This document shows positions 14,342 through 26,742 of a stretch of 64,000 nt of DNA, piece by piece. Location of the stretch: the NCBI RefSeq assembly GCF_964340395.1, contig NC_135570.1:8489322-8553321 (forward strand), written 5' to 3'. The stretch is from Glandiceps talaboti (taxonomy: Eukaryota; Hemichordata; Enteropneusta; Spengelidae). Every line of letters starts with the position of its first letter. The stretch's first letter is position 1. Position numbers and translations under genes: made by a program. The notes under the pieces were generated by a model, which did no database searches, was not told where the DNA came from, and saw nothing but the letters and a program-made list of their open reading frames with translations.

Positions 14342-14530
14342 TGAGTGTACACATAGTGAGTGTTCGGATAGCGTGTTCAGACAGCGAGTGTTCAGATAGT
14401 GAATGTTTGGACTCAGTCTGTAAGTGTTCGCATAGTAAGTGTTCGGATAGTGAGTGTTTGTACAGTAAGTGTTCACATAGTAAGTTTTCAGATAGCGAGT
14501 GTTCAGATAGTGAGTGTTCGGATAGTAGTA
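14342..14530. repeat. 15-bp minisatellite
   Basis: About twelve degenerate units of GAGTGTTCGGATAGT, with one length-altering interruption near 14415. The period is a multiple of three, so a plus-strand frame from 14341 to 14559 reads as repeated C-S-D-S-E. No splice sites or neighbouring domain support a protein. Confidence 0.8.
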
Positions 14531-15262
14531 ATGATATACTAGTAGTCAGAAAATACTAAAGGCCAGTATTTGTTCCTTAAAATGAATATCACTCGTTTAA
14601 ACCCAAACTAAACTTCGCAGAAATTCACGCCAAAAATTAAACCTGTGAATTAGTTGCAGTAACAGCCAATGGGTGAACAAAAGGATAAATCACGTTTTGA
14701 ATTCAAAGTTTTCTCTCTATTCAAGGTCATGTTACCAGGTACAACTACCATTGCAAATTCAAATGCTGTTTTTGTCTGTTACGATTACACACGATTATAG
14801 CCATGTAAGGTACACCAACTATGAACTTTAAGAATAGTGTAGGGTTTGGCAACTCATCAGACGAGAGGTGGGAGTGGGGGTTGACTGAAGGAAACATTTG
14901 ATGAAATTCAAGACCACGTCAAATGTACAGCTATACAATACAGACATACACATTTATATACTATCATGACGTCTCAAATTATGACTGTCTTTCTGTTTTG
15001 TGTCGGTCAAGTGTGAATCGAACTCCCAAAGTACATCTTATGTTGCTATAAAATGGTTCCAAGTTGTACTAATAACTATGTATGTTGTTACCAGCACATA
15101 GGATAATCCACAACTCTTTACTGCACCGACATTTCTTTGGGACCGTGAACATTTTATCTTACCATCAATTTTCTTTACTCTGCTATTTCTTTGTGACTTT
15201 TCAGTTAAATCTAAGTTATATTTTATAATTGAACAAGAAATGTTAGATTATGCCAAATTCAC

Positions 15263-15263
<1 letters not shown>

Positions 15264-15306
<43 letters not shown>

Positions 15307-15329
15307 GTGTGCGTGTGTGCGTGCGTGTG

Positions 15330-15361
<32 letters not shown>

Positions 15362-15427
15362 TGTATGTATGTATGTATGTATGTATGTATGTATGTATGT
15401 ATGTATGTATGTATGTATGTATGTATG

Positions 15428-15472
<45 letters not shown>

Positions 15473-15473
15473 C
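15264..15473. repeat. (TG)n(TATG)n(TCTG)n compound microsatellite
   Basis: A TG block, about 100 bp of ATGT units, then CTGT and ATCT units. Open in three frames because of the 4-bp period; not coding. Confidence 0.95.
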
Positions 15474-18081
15474 TTTGGCTGGCTATGTATATACATATCT
15501 CTCTCTGTGTTTTATTACTACTTCTTGATGTAGTATCGACTTTTAGAGGTTTGTATATTATCGTACATAAGTGAAACTGTTTTGACGAAAACAAACTTTT
15601 TGACATAAAATCACAAAAAAAGTTGATTCCACTATGAAATAACGCTTACATGTAATTAAACCACATACTTGATGAAACATGTACAGCATAAACTACCAAT
15701 TTGGTTACAAGGGCCTTCGTATTGGTTAATTCATTTTTTTTTTAAGTTTTGGGCGAGTTTAGTCTTTTGTAATTACTGTCGCTTCCGCTGTGCAAACCAT
15801 ACATATTGAGCTCGAATATCCAGAAGCAAGTCTCTGTTGTAACCTAGATAAATAAACTGGCATACCGATCTTGGTTTATTGTTTCTGTCTTTTCTATTTA
15901 GCCTCCCCAAACATATAGTTACGCACGGAAGACTTTGATACGACACGAATGATAAATAATAGCTAGAGAACAAGACAAGCGCTTTTAGCTTGCTAAACTA
16001 CTTTAAACAAAAAAAAAATCAAAAAACGACGATTCCATCATAACCATTTCTATGCTTGTGAAGGAATGTACAATTTTTGTGTTATTACCATAGCAACGAT
16101 TGGTATGATTTCGTGGGGTTTTAGACCGTAATTTTCCTGTTTTAGCATGCATCTTTTCTATAGAGTCGGTGACACATAGACTCGTTCTCGCACAGCCTGA
16201 ACGAGGCATAGTTTCCGATGACGTAGTGAAATGAGTGCATGTCATCAGTTAGCGTTGTTGTAAAGAGCCTGTGGGCAACAGTGAGACACTGAAGATACAT
16301 CACAGTACCTAGCATGAAGGAAATACTACTGAAAAAATGTCTGTAATAAAAATCGTCAAGAGAGACATTGAAACACGTGCACATACATCGTGTACAAAGA
16401 ATTTATACTGACTGTCTTCCTACATTGAAGGTTTGTGATGTCACTAATACAAAATGTTGTGTCTAGCTAGCTGTGAAGATGTCTATGTTGAATTCCCGAA
16501 CATTCATTCTGCAATATCTAGTAACCGACAGAAAAAAGGTGCTTCGGAAAAGTAGATTCTGGTTCTCTCTATACCGCTGCCCGATCGACAACTATATTTC
16601 AAACCCGAAGTTTTAACCCAACCGGACACTGGCCCTGGCATGCATAGGTGCAATTGTTTGGTTTGTCGTCAAGTGTACTCCCATTTCCTAGTGTCACGGT
16701 ATCTATAACTATCTACAATTTTACTATTCGTTTACAGTTTTAATCTTTACCTTCTCAAATGTGAATGAAAGATATCATTTTAGGTATATGGACCCAAACT
16801 CCTACAAAAGTTTATGGCTAGCGCCATCGAGGACATTGCAGAGACAACAAGGGGTCATTTTGAGAATTTGTCCCAATGAACTAATATTGAAGGCCCATCG
16901 AAAGTAAAATCGTATTTGAAAGAATCTTGAAGTATAAGTCATGAGGAAGATTTGATATTTTTATCTTTGGCATACAGAAGCAACCTGTATTTATAGCAAC
17001 TGTGAGATTTTTGTCTTCAACATTCGAACTGTGACTTGCTTGGACAGCTGTATTCTGGGTAGTCATAATATACAGTATTGCTAAATTTATATCACCCCAC
17101 AAGAAGGAAATATCACAGATAACTTTATCAATGTTTCTTTTTAAAGCTTGCTTGATAAATTTAAAACAACAGTTTCCCAGTTTGCATAGGATATTGAGTT
17201 GAACTCACGACACGACAGGGTCGTGTCAAACAATCCTACCGGTGAGGGCGTGAGAGATTGACGGCATGACGAGTGAACCGTCTCGGGAAACGCAAACGTG
17301 AGAAAAACGCAATGTTGAGTTTAATGGAAAGGGCTACTAAAGAAAACATGCAAAGTTTTACAAATACAAATCATGTTTCTCTTAATTTTATCCCTCCATC
17401 TCTCTAAGGAGTAAATGTCTTGAAGTGTTTTGGTATTGGTGTAGTCGTAAACACAGAGGATACCGACTTCATAGTGCGTGAATCGCTGCCAGCGTTGATA
17501 TGGCACATTTATACCTATACCAGACACAAAACAAATACGTTTTACTTGGCCGTAGAGAAAATTGACAAGTTTATATATTGTTAGAAGCCAACTCAGCGTG
17601 ATCTATTGAGACGGCTCAAGTCACCGTGACACTGAGGCAAATAAAACCGTATAAATTCAGACAAACCGTGCAAAACAACTCAAACGCTCCAAGAAGCATT
17701 TCTTCCGAACCTTTCTCACTTTTCGAAACTTAAGAGTCTGAAATCACTGACCAAGTAAGGCACAGAGATATTTTCTATTTTCCCACGCTCTCGAACAGTT
17801 GCAAAAAAACCCAGCGGGTAAGCGATATTACTTGACAAAGCCTATGAGCATACCTAGAAAAAGTTGTTCCGATTGTGAGTATCACCCCTTCTATTCTTAG
17901 ACACCACATACTAATATCTCAAAATGGCATGCGATGACATTCTAAAATCAAACCATGGAGGGATAAGATGGACATATGATACTTAAAATTCAAATAAACG
18001 GTAAAGTTTAATTTTACAGTATAACATTATTCTATTTTTCAGTACACAGGAAGATTGTCAACTTTGTTACTTTTGCACTCC
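15474..18081. other. Gene-free region
   Basis: Unique AT-rich DNA. One X-box-like motif, ATTACCATAGCAAC (16084-16097), has one mismatch. Nothing else is supported. Confidence 0.55.
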
Positions 18082-18109
18082 TACATACATACATACATAC
18101 ATACCTACT

Positions 18110-18159
<50 letters not shown>

Positions 18160-18241
18160 TACATACATACATACATACATACATACATACAGACACACAC
18201 ACAAACACACACACACAGACAGACACAGACAGACACACACA

Positions 18242-18290
<49 letters not shown>
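18082..18290. repeat. (CATA)n(CA)n compound microsatellite
   Basis: Alternating blocks of CATA and CA units with CAGA interruptions. Simple-sequence DNA. Confidence 0.95.
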
Positions 18291-18292
<2 letters not shown>

Positions 18293-21200
18293 CTCGTTCA
18301 TATATCTCCTCAATATAAAGTTCAACCTCATCTCGACCTCTGTATACCCGTCAACGACCACCATCGTGATCTAATGATATCACGTTACATCATTATCATC
18401 GTGTTCGTCTACGTCATCACTGTCCGTTCATTAGTCGGCTTGCACATTCGTCAATCAACGACGTACTCACCTATACTCGTACTAATTGAGTGACTGCATG
18501 ACAGAATTACTCACTAGTTGCCCCAATCAATCTCTCACTAAGGTACTTACTAGATATCTCACAAACTCTCATTTTACAATTTCGTTCGGGTCATCATTCT
18601 TAAAGACAGTCGCGCCGTGTTCTCAGCTCAATCACTGTATCGTTTATATGTATAGCCACTTCTCCGTTATCGTATTTCACAGTTCATGGTCAGTAAAGAT
18701 TTTGAGGTAAAATTAAATGTGTCAACATTAAGTTTAAATTGAAGTAGTCTAACACTCAAGGCGCCATTTCCTTTATAAATAAATTGACCTATATATATAA
18801 AAGTTATCAGTATCGTAGTCATATAGATTATAGCTTTTTGAAGTGTGGATAAAATAACCTGACAGGTTTACGCATGTGCAATTTGTCTATTAGGTTCCTG
18901 ATACCAAGGTAGACTCTGTATATTGACCAAAAATAATTTCATCAAATCGTGTATATAGCTTGATGTACAGGTCTCCGCTGATTACTATGGTGATGATTAA
19001 AATAAATTCACAAATAATGTAGAAAATACTAAATAATTCTTCAAAACATAACAAAACAAAACAAAACAAAACAATAACCAGAAATGTTCCTACATGTACT
19101 CATACATCCTTTTGATGAAAAAAAATGTCTATGCATACCTACAATGTCATATACCAAAGTTAAATGGATTAAGTTAACAGAAAGTACAGCATAAGTTACA
19201 ATCACAAAAGAAATACGGTAACACACTATCGTACGTGTTTTACTGATAAACAATCAGATATTAAGTTGTAGATCGAATAATGATTATCAAGAAAAGACAG
19301 TGGTCAAGCTTTCATCTGGGAGTGTATGGCGTATTCCATTTGACCTTTGACCTAAAACCTGATTAAAGTGAGACATGATAAACCTTTGCTTGGTAAATCC
19401 TATACTTTTGAAATAAACTTGCATGACCTTGACCATGGCATGTCGTCGCCATCATCATTATTGTTATTACCAGTTGCTTCAGGGTTACTATCAAGTAACC
19501 GACCACGTTGTTTTTTGCTGACGGTTCAGTCAAACCGTTGGTGCCAAAACAAATGTGTGGTGAAATGATAGGTTGACAGACCAAGGAACCCTGGGTGCGT
19601 ACAAACAGAGTTTGGTCACATTTTCACACAGTCTAAATATTAGACTACATATTTCTGATGAAACAGAAATATTATGACCGCACCACGATTTTTGGGAGAT
19701 CGGTTCCCTGTACTTCATCCGGAGAAATTCAATTACCACGTGGCTAGCAGAAACAAGAGACATTGAAAGTAAATCTCGTGCACACGACTAGTCTAATATA
19801 CATGTAGTCGTTTTCGGCATTTTGAAAGTTAAGTTAAGGAACGGTGGAGATTTGTTGTGACTTTTGGCTCAATTTGTTCCTATATCTAAACTTTCCCGAT
19901 AACGTAATGAGACACATTGGTGACCTACATGACCTTTTAACATTGACCTTTGACCTATACTTCATCATGATTCAAATTACATCAAATTTGATAATAATGA
20001 TACCATTGAATGGCATTATTTGCAAGATTTTGATAATAGGGTTGTTTAGTTTCATTAATCTGGTCTCGATGACAACATAATTGGAGGAAAGGAATACCTC
20101 CATCCATATTTTATAACAAACACTGTTTTATTTTATAGATCGTAGGAACAAGGAATTGATGGATTTAGAATGCCAACGTCATACTAAAATGTTGGTTATA
20201 GCTCATTAAGAGGTTCCAAGGAGTCCATCTTGTTTAAGTATTTTGACTCGCTTTTATCTAATGGGGTGATTATATTAAGCACTTAAAAATCACTTTTGTT
20301 TAAGAGATGACCTGATAAAATATGTGACCTTTTTTTAAAAAAAGAAAAAGAAAAAGAAAAAGAAATTCTTTAATGGTTAAGTTATCATCCGAAAACTGAG
20401 ACTTTGTGGATGTAGAAATGGCATATTGTTATTGTGAATAATCACTTCTACATATTTGGTCAAAATTGTCAACTGTCAAGTTGTGTCCTCACTTCCACGT
20501 CTCCTCAATCTCTGTTTTGTTCCTCAGTATTTTTGTAGTGTAATGGATTTTTTTTGTTCCATAGGATATAAAGTAAGCTAATACAGTTCGGTCATAAGAA
20601 CTGTTAAGATCCATCCTGACACACGTGTTAAGATTCGAAATTCATTTTTTCAGTAGACTGTGCATTTCATCAAAAAGCTGTGTCACGTGGTTTTATAGAT
20701 AGATTTGTGGATTGCCATTGCAAAACTGTATCTCTCTAGTCACACCCTAAACGCCGGTGTTAATATGTTCCCTATGCGTTGAGAGATGTTGGGCTTGAAT
20801 AAATCATGTATGAACGGTTTTATACTTCGGCTTGAAGCAGACGTAGCAACGGCACAGCAAGCCCTGTCTCAAAAAGTAAATTGAGATGGTTGGAATGAGA
20901 CACGAATTTCAACTTTTCCTAGAGTTGTATTTCATTAATTCGGTCAGTGTGTTCCGGCCTTGTCCCTGCATATCTTTCACATATTATGTAAGAAATGCTA
21001 CTCACCCACCCTAGATATATGGTTACTGTAACAGACTAAAATGAAGTTTTCTATGAGTATAGTTATGCTAGTGAAATGGGGGTTTTATTTCTGTTAGAAA
21101 AATAATTACAATAAAAATGACCCCATTGTCAAAAATATCACAATCTATACACTGGGTTTACCCAAGTGAAAACATTCTGTTTCTGCTTGGTGATTATCGA

Positions 21201-21555
21201 TAGCTATATAAAACGGTATGTGATACCGTGATAAACGACCCTTATTCCTGACCTAACCAGGGACGACTGGTGACCCTTGACCTTCAGTGAAAGTTATCCC
21301 CTACTTACAGGGAAGGGATCGTTTGATCATCGTATGATCGACGTCATACACTTTGACTCGCTGAGACTGTGTACAAACTGTCTGTCCGTGGAGACGACAT
21401 TATTTTGTCATTTTGTTGAGATTGATATGTACAGTCTACTGAGATGTTCACTGTACATTTACCAAAAACAATATGTAAATAATGAAACGTGTCAAAATTA
21501 GACATAAAATTGTACCCATGAAAGACAAAATCTCCTTCCGATCTAGCTCTCTCGT
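18291..21555. other. Gene-free region with two DR1 motifs
   Basis: Mostly unique DNA. (AACAA)n lies at 19045-19076 and (AAAAAG)n at about 20337-20365. TGACCTTTGACCT, the reverse complement of a perfect DR1 (AGGTCA-A-AGGTCA), occurs at 19341-19353 and 19944-19956. No exon is supported. Confidence 0.5.
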
Positions 21556-21571
21556 CTGTCTGCCAGTCTAC

Positions 21572-21636
<65 letters not shown>

Positions 21637-21651
21637 GCCTGCCTGCCTGCC

Positions 21652-21682
<31 letters not shown>

Positions 21683-21721
21683 ATCTGTGTCTGTATCTCT
21701 GTCTGTATCTCTGTCTGTCTG

Positions 21722-21800
<79 letters not shown>

Positions 21801-21908
21801 TGTCTGTCTGTCTGTCTGTCTGTATGTATGTCTGTCTGTCTGTATCTCTGTCTGTATCTCTGTCTGTATCTCTGTCTGTCTGTCTTGTCTGTCTGTCTGC
21901 CAGTCTAC

Positions 21909-21953
<45 letters not shown>

Positions 21954-22058
21954 GCCTGCCTGCCTGCCTGCCTGCCTGTCTGTCTGTCTGTCTGTCTGTC
22001 TGTATGTATGTCTGTCTGTATCTCTGCCTGTATCTCTGTCTGTATCTCTGTCTGTCTG

Positions 22059-22118
<60 letters not shown>

Positions 22119-22131
22119 GTATGCCTGTCTG

Positions 22132-22191
<60 letters not shown>

Positions 22192-22320
22192 GTATGCCTG
22201 TCTGTCTGTCTGTCTTGTCTGTCTGTCTGTCTGTCTGTCTTGTCTGTCTGTCTGTCTATCTATCTGTATGTCTGTCTGTCTGTCTATCTGTCTGTCTGTC
22301 TGTCTGTTTGTCTGTATCTA
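21556..22320. repeat. Large (CTGT)n array with higher-order structure
   Basis: About 765 bp of CTGT units interrupted in a patterned way. GCCT blocks recur near 21637, 21770 and 21955; TATCTCTGTCTG motifs recur near 21690, 21845 and 22018; the word CTGCCAGTCTACTGTCTG occurs near 21560 and 21898. The array therefore grew by duplication of composite blocks as well as by slippage. Frames of up to 285 codons are artefacts rich in Cys, Leu, Ser and Val. Confidence 0.95.
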
Positions 22321-22561
22321 CAACCACTCTATTAGCTAAGAATCCCATTTTTAGGTTGTCTTTGTAGAGGAAAACTCTAAAACTGACGATTGTACACTCC
22401 AGACATCACCTTGAATTCAATCGCTGAATCTATAACATGTTTTCTCAGTGTATTTGTCTTGACCCCCCCCCCCAATTCTTATATAATTCAATGTTAAATG
22501 TCACAGTGAGGTGGCACAGTATATAGTACAGGTGGCATAATATATCAAGTTCTAACAGTGA

Positions 22562-22566
22562 ATATA

Positions 22567-22618
<52 letters not shown>
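22562..22618. repeat. (TA)n microsatellite
   Basis: An uninterrupted AT dinucleotide run following a short poly-C tract at about 22463-22472. Confidence 0.95.
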
Positions 22619-22620
<2 letters not shown>

Positions 22621-22621
<1 letters not shown>

Positions 22622-25068
22622 ACTGCTAGAATTTTGACCCATTTTTCTTAAGTCAAATTAGGAAGAAATCTCTATGGACGATAATCTTGAAGAATGTAAA
22701 CTATACACATGTATTAAGCATGTTTAAGAATTTTGTAAGTGTAGTATTTCTTTTACAGGAGAAAAGCGAACTAGACCCGAGCATACAATTGGGCATCGAG
22801 CCGTGTTTGTGTATCACTTCAAGAGATACAGTCCCCCGTAGTGCCAACAAAAACCACAAAAATGTCAACAGTTCCAAGTGGTTTTATAGTCTTAGGTGGA
22901 AGACCGCCAACGAACATATCCCCAATCGCTGGCGAAATGTTAACTTACAAATAAAATTTTCATCGCCTCTCAGTCGCACATGCGCATTTCCATTTGTCCT
23001 CAATGCCTTGCTAACGATTTTTTGCTTTCGTTCACAAAGAATGAAAGGGCTTTTTTTTACCTTGTCAATGTAGGCCATCGCATTTCATGCAATGTGGCAA
23101 AAATCGATAACGCTCGTCAAAAGTTACATAAGTCTAGCAACAAAAAAACGAAAAAACCCCAACTTTAAAGAAAACCTGCATACTAGTATGTAGCTAGAGA
23201 TATGACATTTCTGTCATCTCAAACCGTATTCGAAAAGTTTGTTTTCTGTGTCTCCAGAAAATAACAATATTATCCTGTATACTCTCGTCTTGCTGGGATG
23301 CTTGAAGACAAAAGTTAGAGTACCACGGATCGATATTTGGCTTAGAAGAGAAACAATGAAACGAGTTTCTGCGTACGTCGCCTTTGTGTTCAGCAGATAG
23401 TTACTCGTGATATGTTCAATTCAAACGCTTTTTCACCATTTTTTTCAATTAACAACATAAAGCATCATTGTTTAAGTGAAAACGCTTTCGTACTCACCAC
23501 CGTACGGCCACAAATCGCAAGTTCCTCGCTCACTTTTCGCACAATCAAAGAAGTGAAGCCCACCCGAGCTGCGAATGGCGATACAATATTGTAACAAATA
23601 GTTACTTTCACGGTGACTTTTTAACGGTTGAAGACGAAAGTTGAAAACAGTTTCCGTTGAGTCTTGTTATCCGTCAAAACCAAATTGTATAGGGTACAAA
23701 CAAGCTGGAAATACTTGGCAGGAGCTGAACAAAAACACGTCGCGTGTGACTGTATATTGCCCGGAAGCTTGTTCGTTATCCTCCGTTTGGTACACGTTTT
23801 TGCAACTTGGTGAATGCTCGTAAGAGCATCGAGCCCATTTTACTGAAGATGTATGTGTTCGAGTTGACGTACTTAATACACTTGTTACTCCATTTAACAC
23901 CAGTTATACCAATTCATCGTTGTCAAAGCTCAAGCCGAAGTAAAAAATTCATTTTTACCACAATGTTTGTTCATCATCACGGAGAGTGTTAACTACTAAA
24001 CTGTATTCTTCGTAATATGTGTGGCGTGAAGTGAAGCACACACAAATCGCTACTACTACGACAGTTGACTATATTATAAGGTCAGCAAATTGTGTTTATT
24101 AATGCCGACCAGTCTTTAAATCATTTAACGAGTTTTTAGTGGGGAGTTATTGCGATGCCGTTAAAGAGTCGAAACACCAATTGTCGTTATGGCTAAACAA
24201 CTCTATCTTGCAGGTACCGATGCGACATAAAAGGGTGTGCATACAGCTAGCAAACGTTAAACCCGGCTCAACTCACAAGAAGTACATCAAATTTACGTCG
24301 CATATTTAAGACACAGAACAAGGGTTTATGGAGAGTTTGCCACAACTGAGCGCGTTCGTTTAGTTTGGTTCTACTTTTCGCTGCTTTGAGCAAGGTCCAC
24401 TTCATTTCTAAACGTCGCCATGGCAACGGTCGTATCGCCGTCTTGAACAACTTCGGCGAAGGTAGAGACATTCCTACCTACGTGACGAGATCGTTTCGGA
24501 AACGCCGCTCTTCATGGTAAATTTACAATAGATACTGTTAACAGATAGTGCATTCCTTGCTTGCACTTTTTAGCTTGATTAAATGTCTTCTCAAACGGGC
24601 TGCTAATAAGACGGGGCAATATGTTTTCTCCGCATTCTGGCGGGCAAACCAAGAAATCAATGCAATTCGCGCTTAGTTTAACCGCATCCAAACTAGGCCT
24701 AAGATTTTCAAATCTTATACCGAGATAAAATATCAGCCATGCGAAAATAATTGGAACAAAGAAAGTGAATACTCCGACGGTATTTTGGTTTCCTTGGGGA
24801 AAACAAGGCTATATTATGTTCAGGTTTACCTATCACAATGGAGGTATCACTCGAATTTGTTCTCGCTTTGAAATTTGTGTTTCAGATGTAACCGCCACGT
24901 GTGTAGGTGACACAGACATCTATCACCAGTAATGACTTTCGATTCACGAACGTCTTCATGAGAGTTAAAAAAACTTAAAGTTCTCACATTTTAAAATATG
25001 TCTACAATCAGCATGACAATAAATAGTCATGAGGTGCATCAACAACCATATGTACACATGCAAATAAA
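22621..25068. other. Gene-free region
   Basis: Unique DNA with somewhat more CpG between 23400 and 24700. A perfect X-box palindrome is at 24414-24427. The 128-codon frame at 22687-23073 has no recognisable domain. Confidence 0.5.
24414..24427. promoter_or_regulatory. RFX X-box palindrome
   Basis: GTCGCCATGGCAAC fits GTYRCC-AT-RGYAAC at every position and is nearly a perfect palindrome. It lies in unique DNA with no visible exon. Confidence 0.35.
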
Positions 25069-25465
25069 TACATACATACATACATACATACATACATACA
25101 TACATACATACATACATACATACATACATACATACATACATACATACATACATACATACATACATACATACATACATACATACATACATTCATACATACA
25201 TACATACATACATACATACATACATACATACATACATACATACATACATACATACATACATACATACATACATACATACATACATACATACATAAATAAA
25301 TACACACATACATACATACATACATACATACATACATACATACATACATACATACATACATACATACATACATACATACATACATACATACATACATACA
25401 CGCACACACCAATAAATAAATAAATAAATAAACAAACAAAAAAATTAACAAACAAACAAACACGT
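25069..25465. repeat. (CATA)n array with (AAAT)n and (CAAA)n tail
   Basis: About 330 bp of ATAC units with two short interruptions (near 25189 and 25293), then AAAT and CAAA blocks. The long frames on both strands are artefacts of the 4-bp period. Confidence 0.95.
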
Positions 25466-25469
25466 AACA

Positions 25470-26594
25470 TACTTATATTTGAATGAATAAATCGTCAAAT
25501 TGATATATCAGTTGATGAATCGATTCCTAGTAGACAGGTAGAAGCTACTTAGGTCTGACGTTCACTTGTATTATCTGACATCTTACAAGTCATCCCATCC
25601 CCTATCTAGCCTATACGATCATACATAGCTACACTCATGGCCCACTTATTTGTAAATGAACATTTTGAATTCCATGTAGAGCCCAACAACTACATAGAAG
25701 TTTTTAAATCGTTAAAATAGCATGCTTGGAAAGAGAAAGTGACCCAGAGACCGTGATCGATCACTTACTGCACGTACATCATTCCCGTGGTGAATGTTAC
25801 AATATAGTGTATCAAGATTTCACGTCTTTCTAGCCTAGGGTGCATTCTTTTTAAAAACAAAACTCCCATCACTTTTTTTTTTACCTTTTATCTACTTTCG
25901 ACCATCTCAGAATTAATAGAGACACGAGTCTGTTTTGCAAATCCACGAGATGCTACCTCAACGATTATCTCAATCCTATGCAATCCGCATGCTAATTTTT
26001 GTGTGTGTTCCCTTGGGCGAATTGTGATACATTGCCTATTCGATTCGTGTTACAGTCCGTGAGCTGCAAGACAGCGGTCCCTTGCTAACTAGATTGATGT
26101 AAACTCTTGAACTTTGAATGACAGATCAAATATAATGTTCTTACGTTCGGGTCGCCCCAAGGTCAACCATGACTGAAAACAGTATTTTTACATGATGATT
26201 ACGAAACAGCGTTGGTCAACCGCGGGGAATACGTAAGCAAAAAGCACACTGGCATCCTTCAACAATATGAACATTGAATTGTCAAATCGACGTGTGTGCT
26301 TTTTCATGTTAGTTTTTTTTCAACGGATCGCTTCGGGAGAGATGGCGACGTTATGACCAAGACGCAATATAAGACTGCGAGTAAAACACAGTTAATGTCA
26401 CACATTATCTCGCATGACATGATTAATGTTTTTCACAGTCGCGAAAGTTGCGAAACGACTGCTTTCAATTTTTCGTTCAACTGCCCAATGCAGGAATGCT
26501 CTTCCTAGGGCTAAGCACTTCCGACATATGTCGAAATCGATTCGTCAGTTTTTGTAGATAGTCAAAGACGCCGACGATTTTGCTTGACCATTTT
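25470..26594. other. Gene-free region
   Basis: Unique AT-rich DNA between two CATA arrays. Nothing that I recognise. Confidence 0.55.
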
Positions 26595-26742
26595 ACATAC
26601 ATACATACATACATACGTACGTACGTACATACATACATACATACATACATACATACATACATACATACATACATACATACATACATACATACATACATAC
26701 ATACATACATACATACATACATACATACATACATACATACAT
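26595..26742. repeat. (CATA)n array with CGTA variants
   Basis: About 148 bp of ATAC units, with three CGTA units near the left end. Confidence 0.95.

Larger units (their letters stand above)
11663..15263. other. Gene-free region with small repeats
   Basis: Mostly unique AT-rich DNA without supported exons. Embedded small repeats at 12459-12502, 13108-13219 and 14342-14530 are listed separately. Confidence 0.55.

Noticed and set aside
14341-14559. 72-codon Cys-Ser-Asp-Ser-Glu repeat frame
   Set aside because: It is explained by a 15-bp minisatellite, a period that keeps any frame open.
21482-22367. Frames of up to 285 codons rich in Cys, Leu, Ser and Val
   Set aside because: A CTGT array has a 4-bp period and lacks stops in all three frames, so long frames are expected without selection.
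22687-23073. 128-codon plus-strand frame
   Set aside because: Composition is ordinary for random AT-rich DNA and no domain or splice context was found.
25069-25465. CATA arrays considered as a CRISPR array or coding region
   Set aside because: The units are 4 bp with no spacers, and the DNA is eukaryotic. They are microsatellites.
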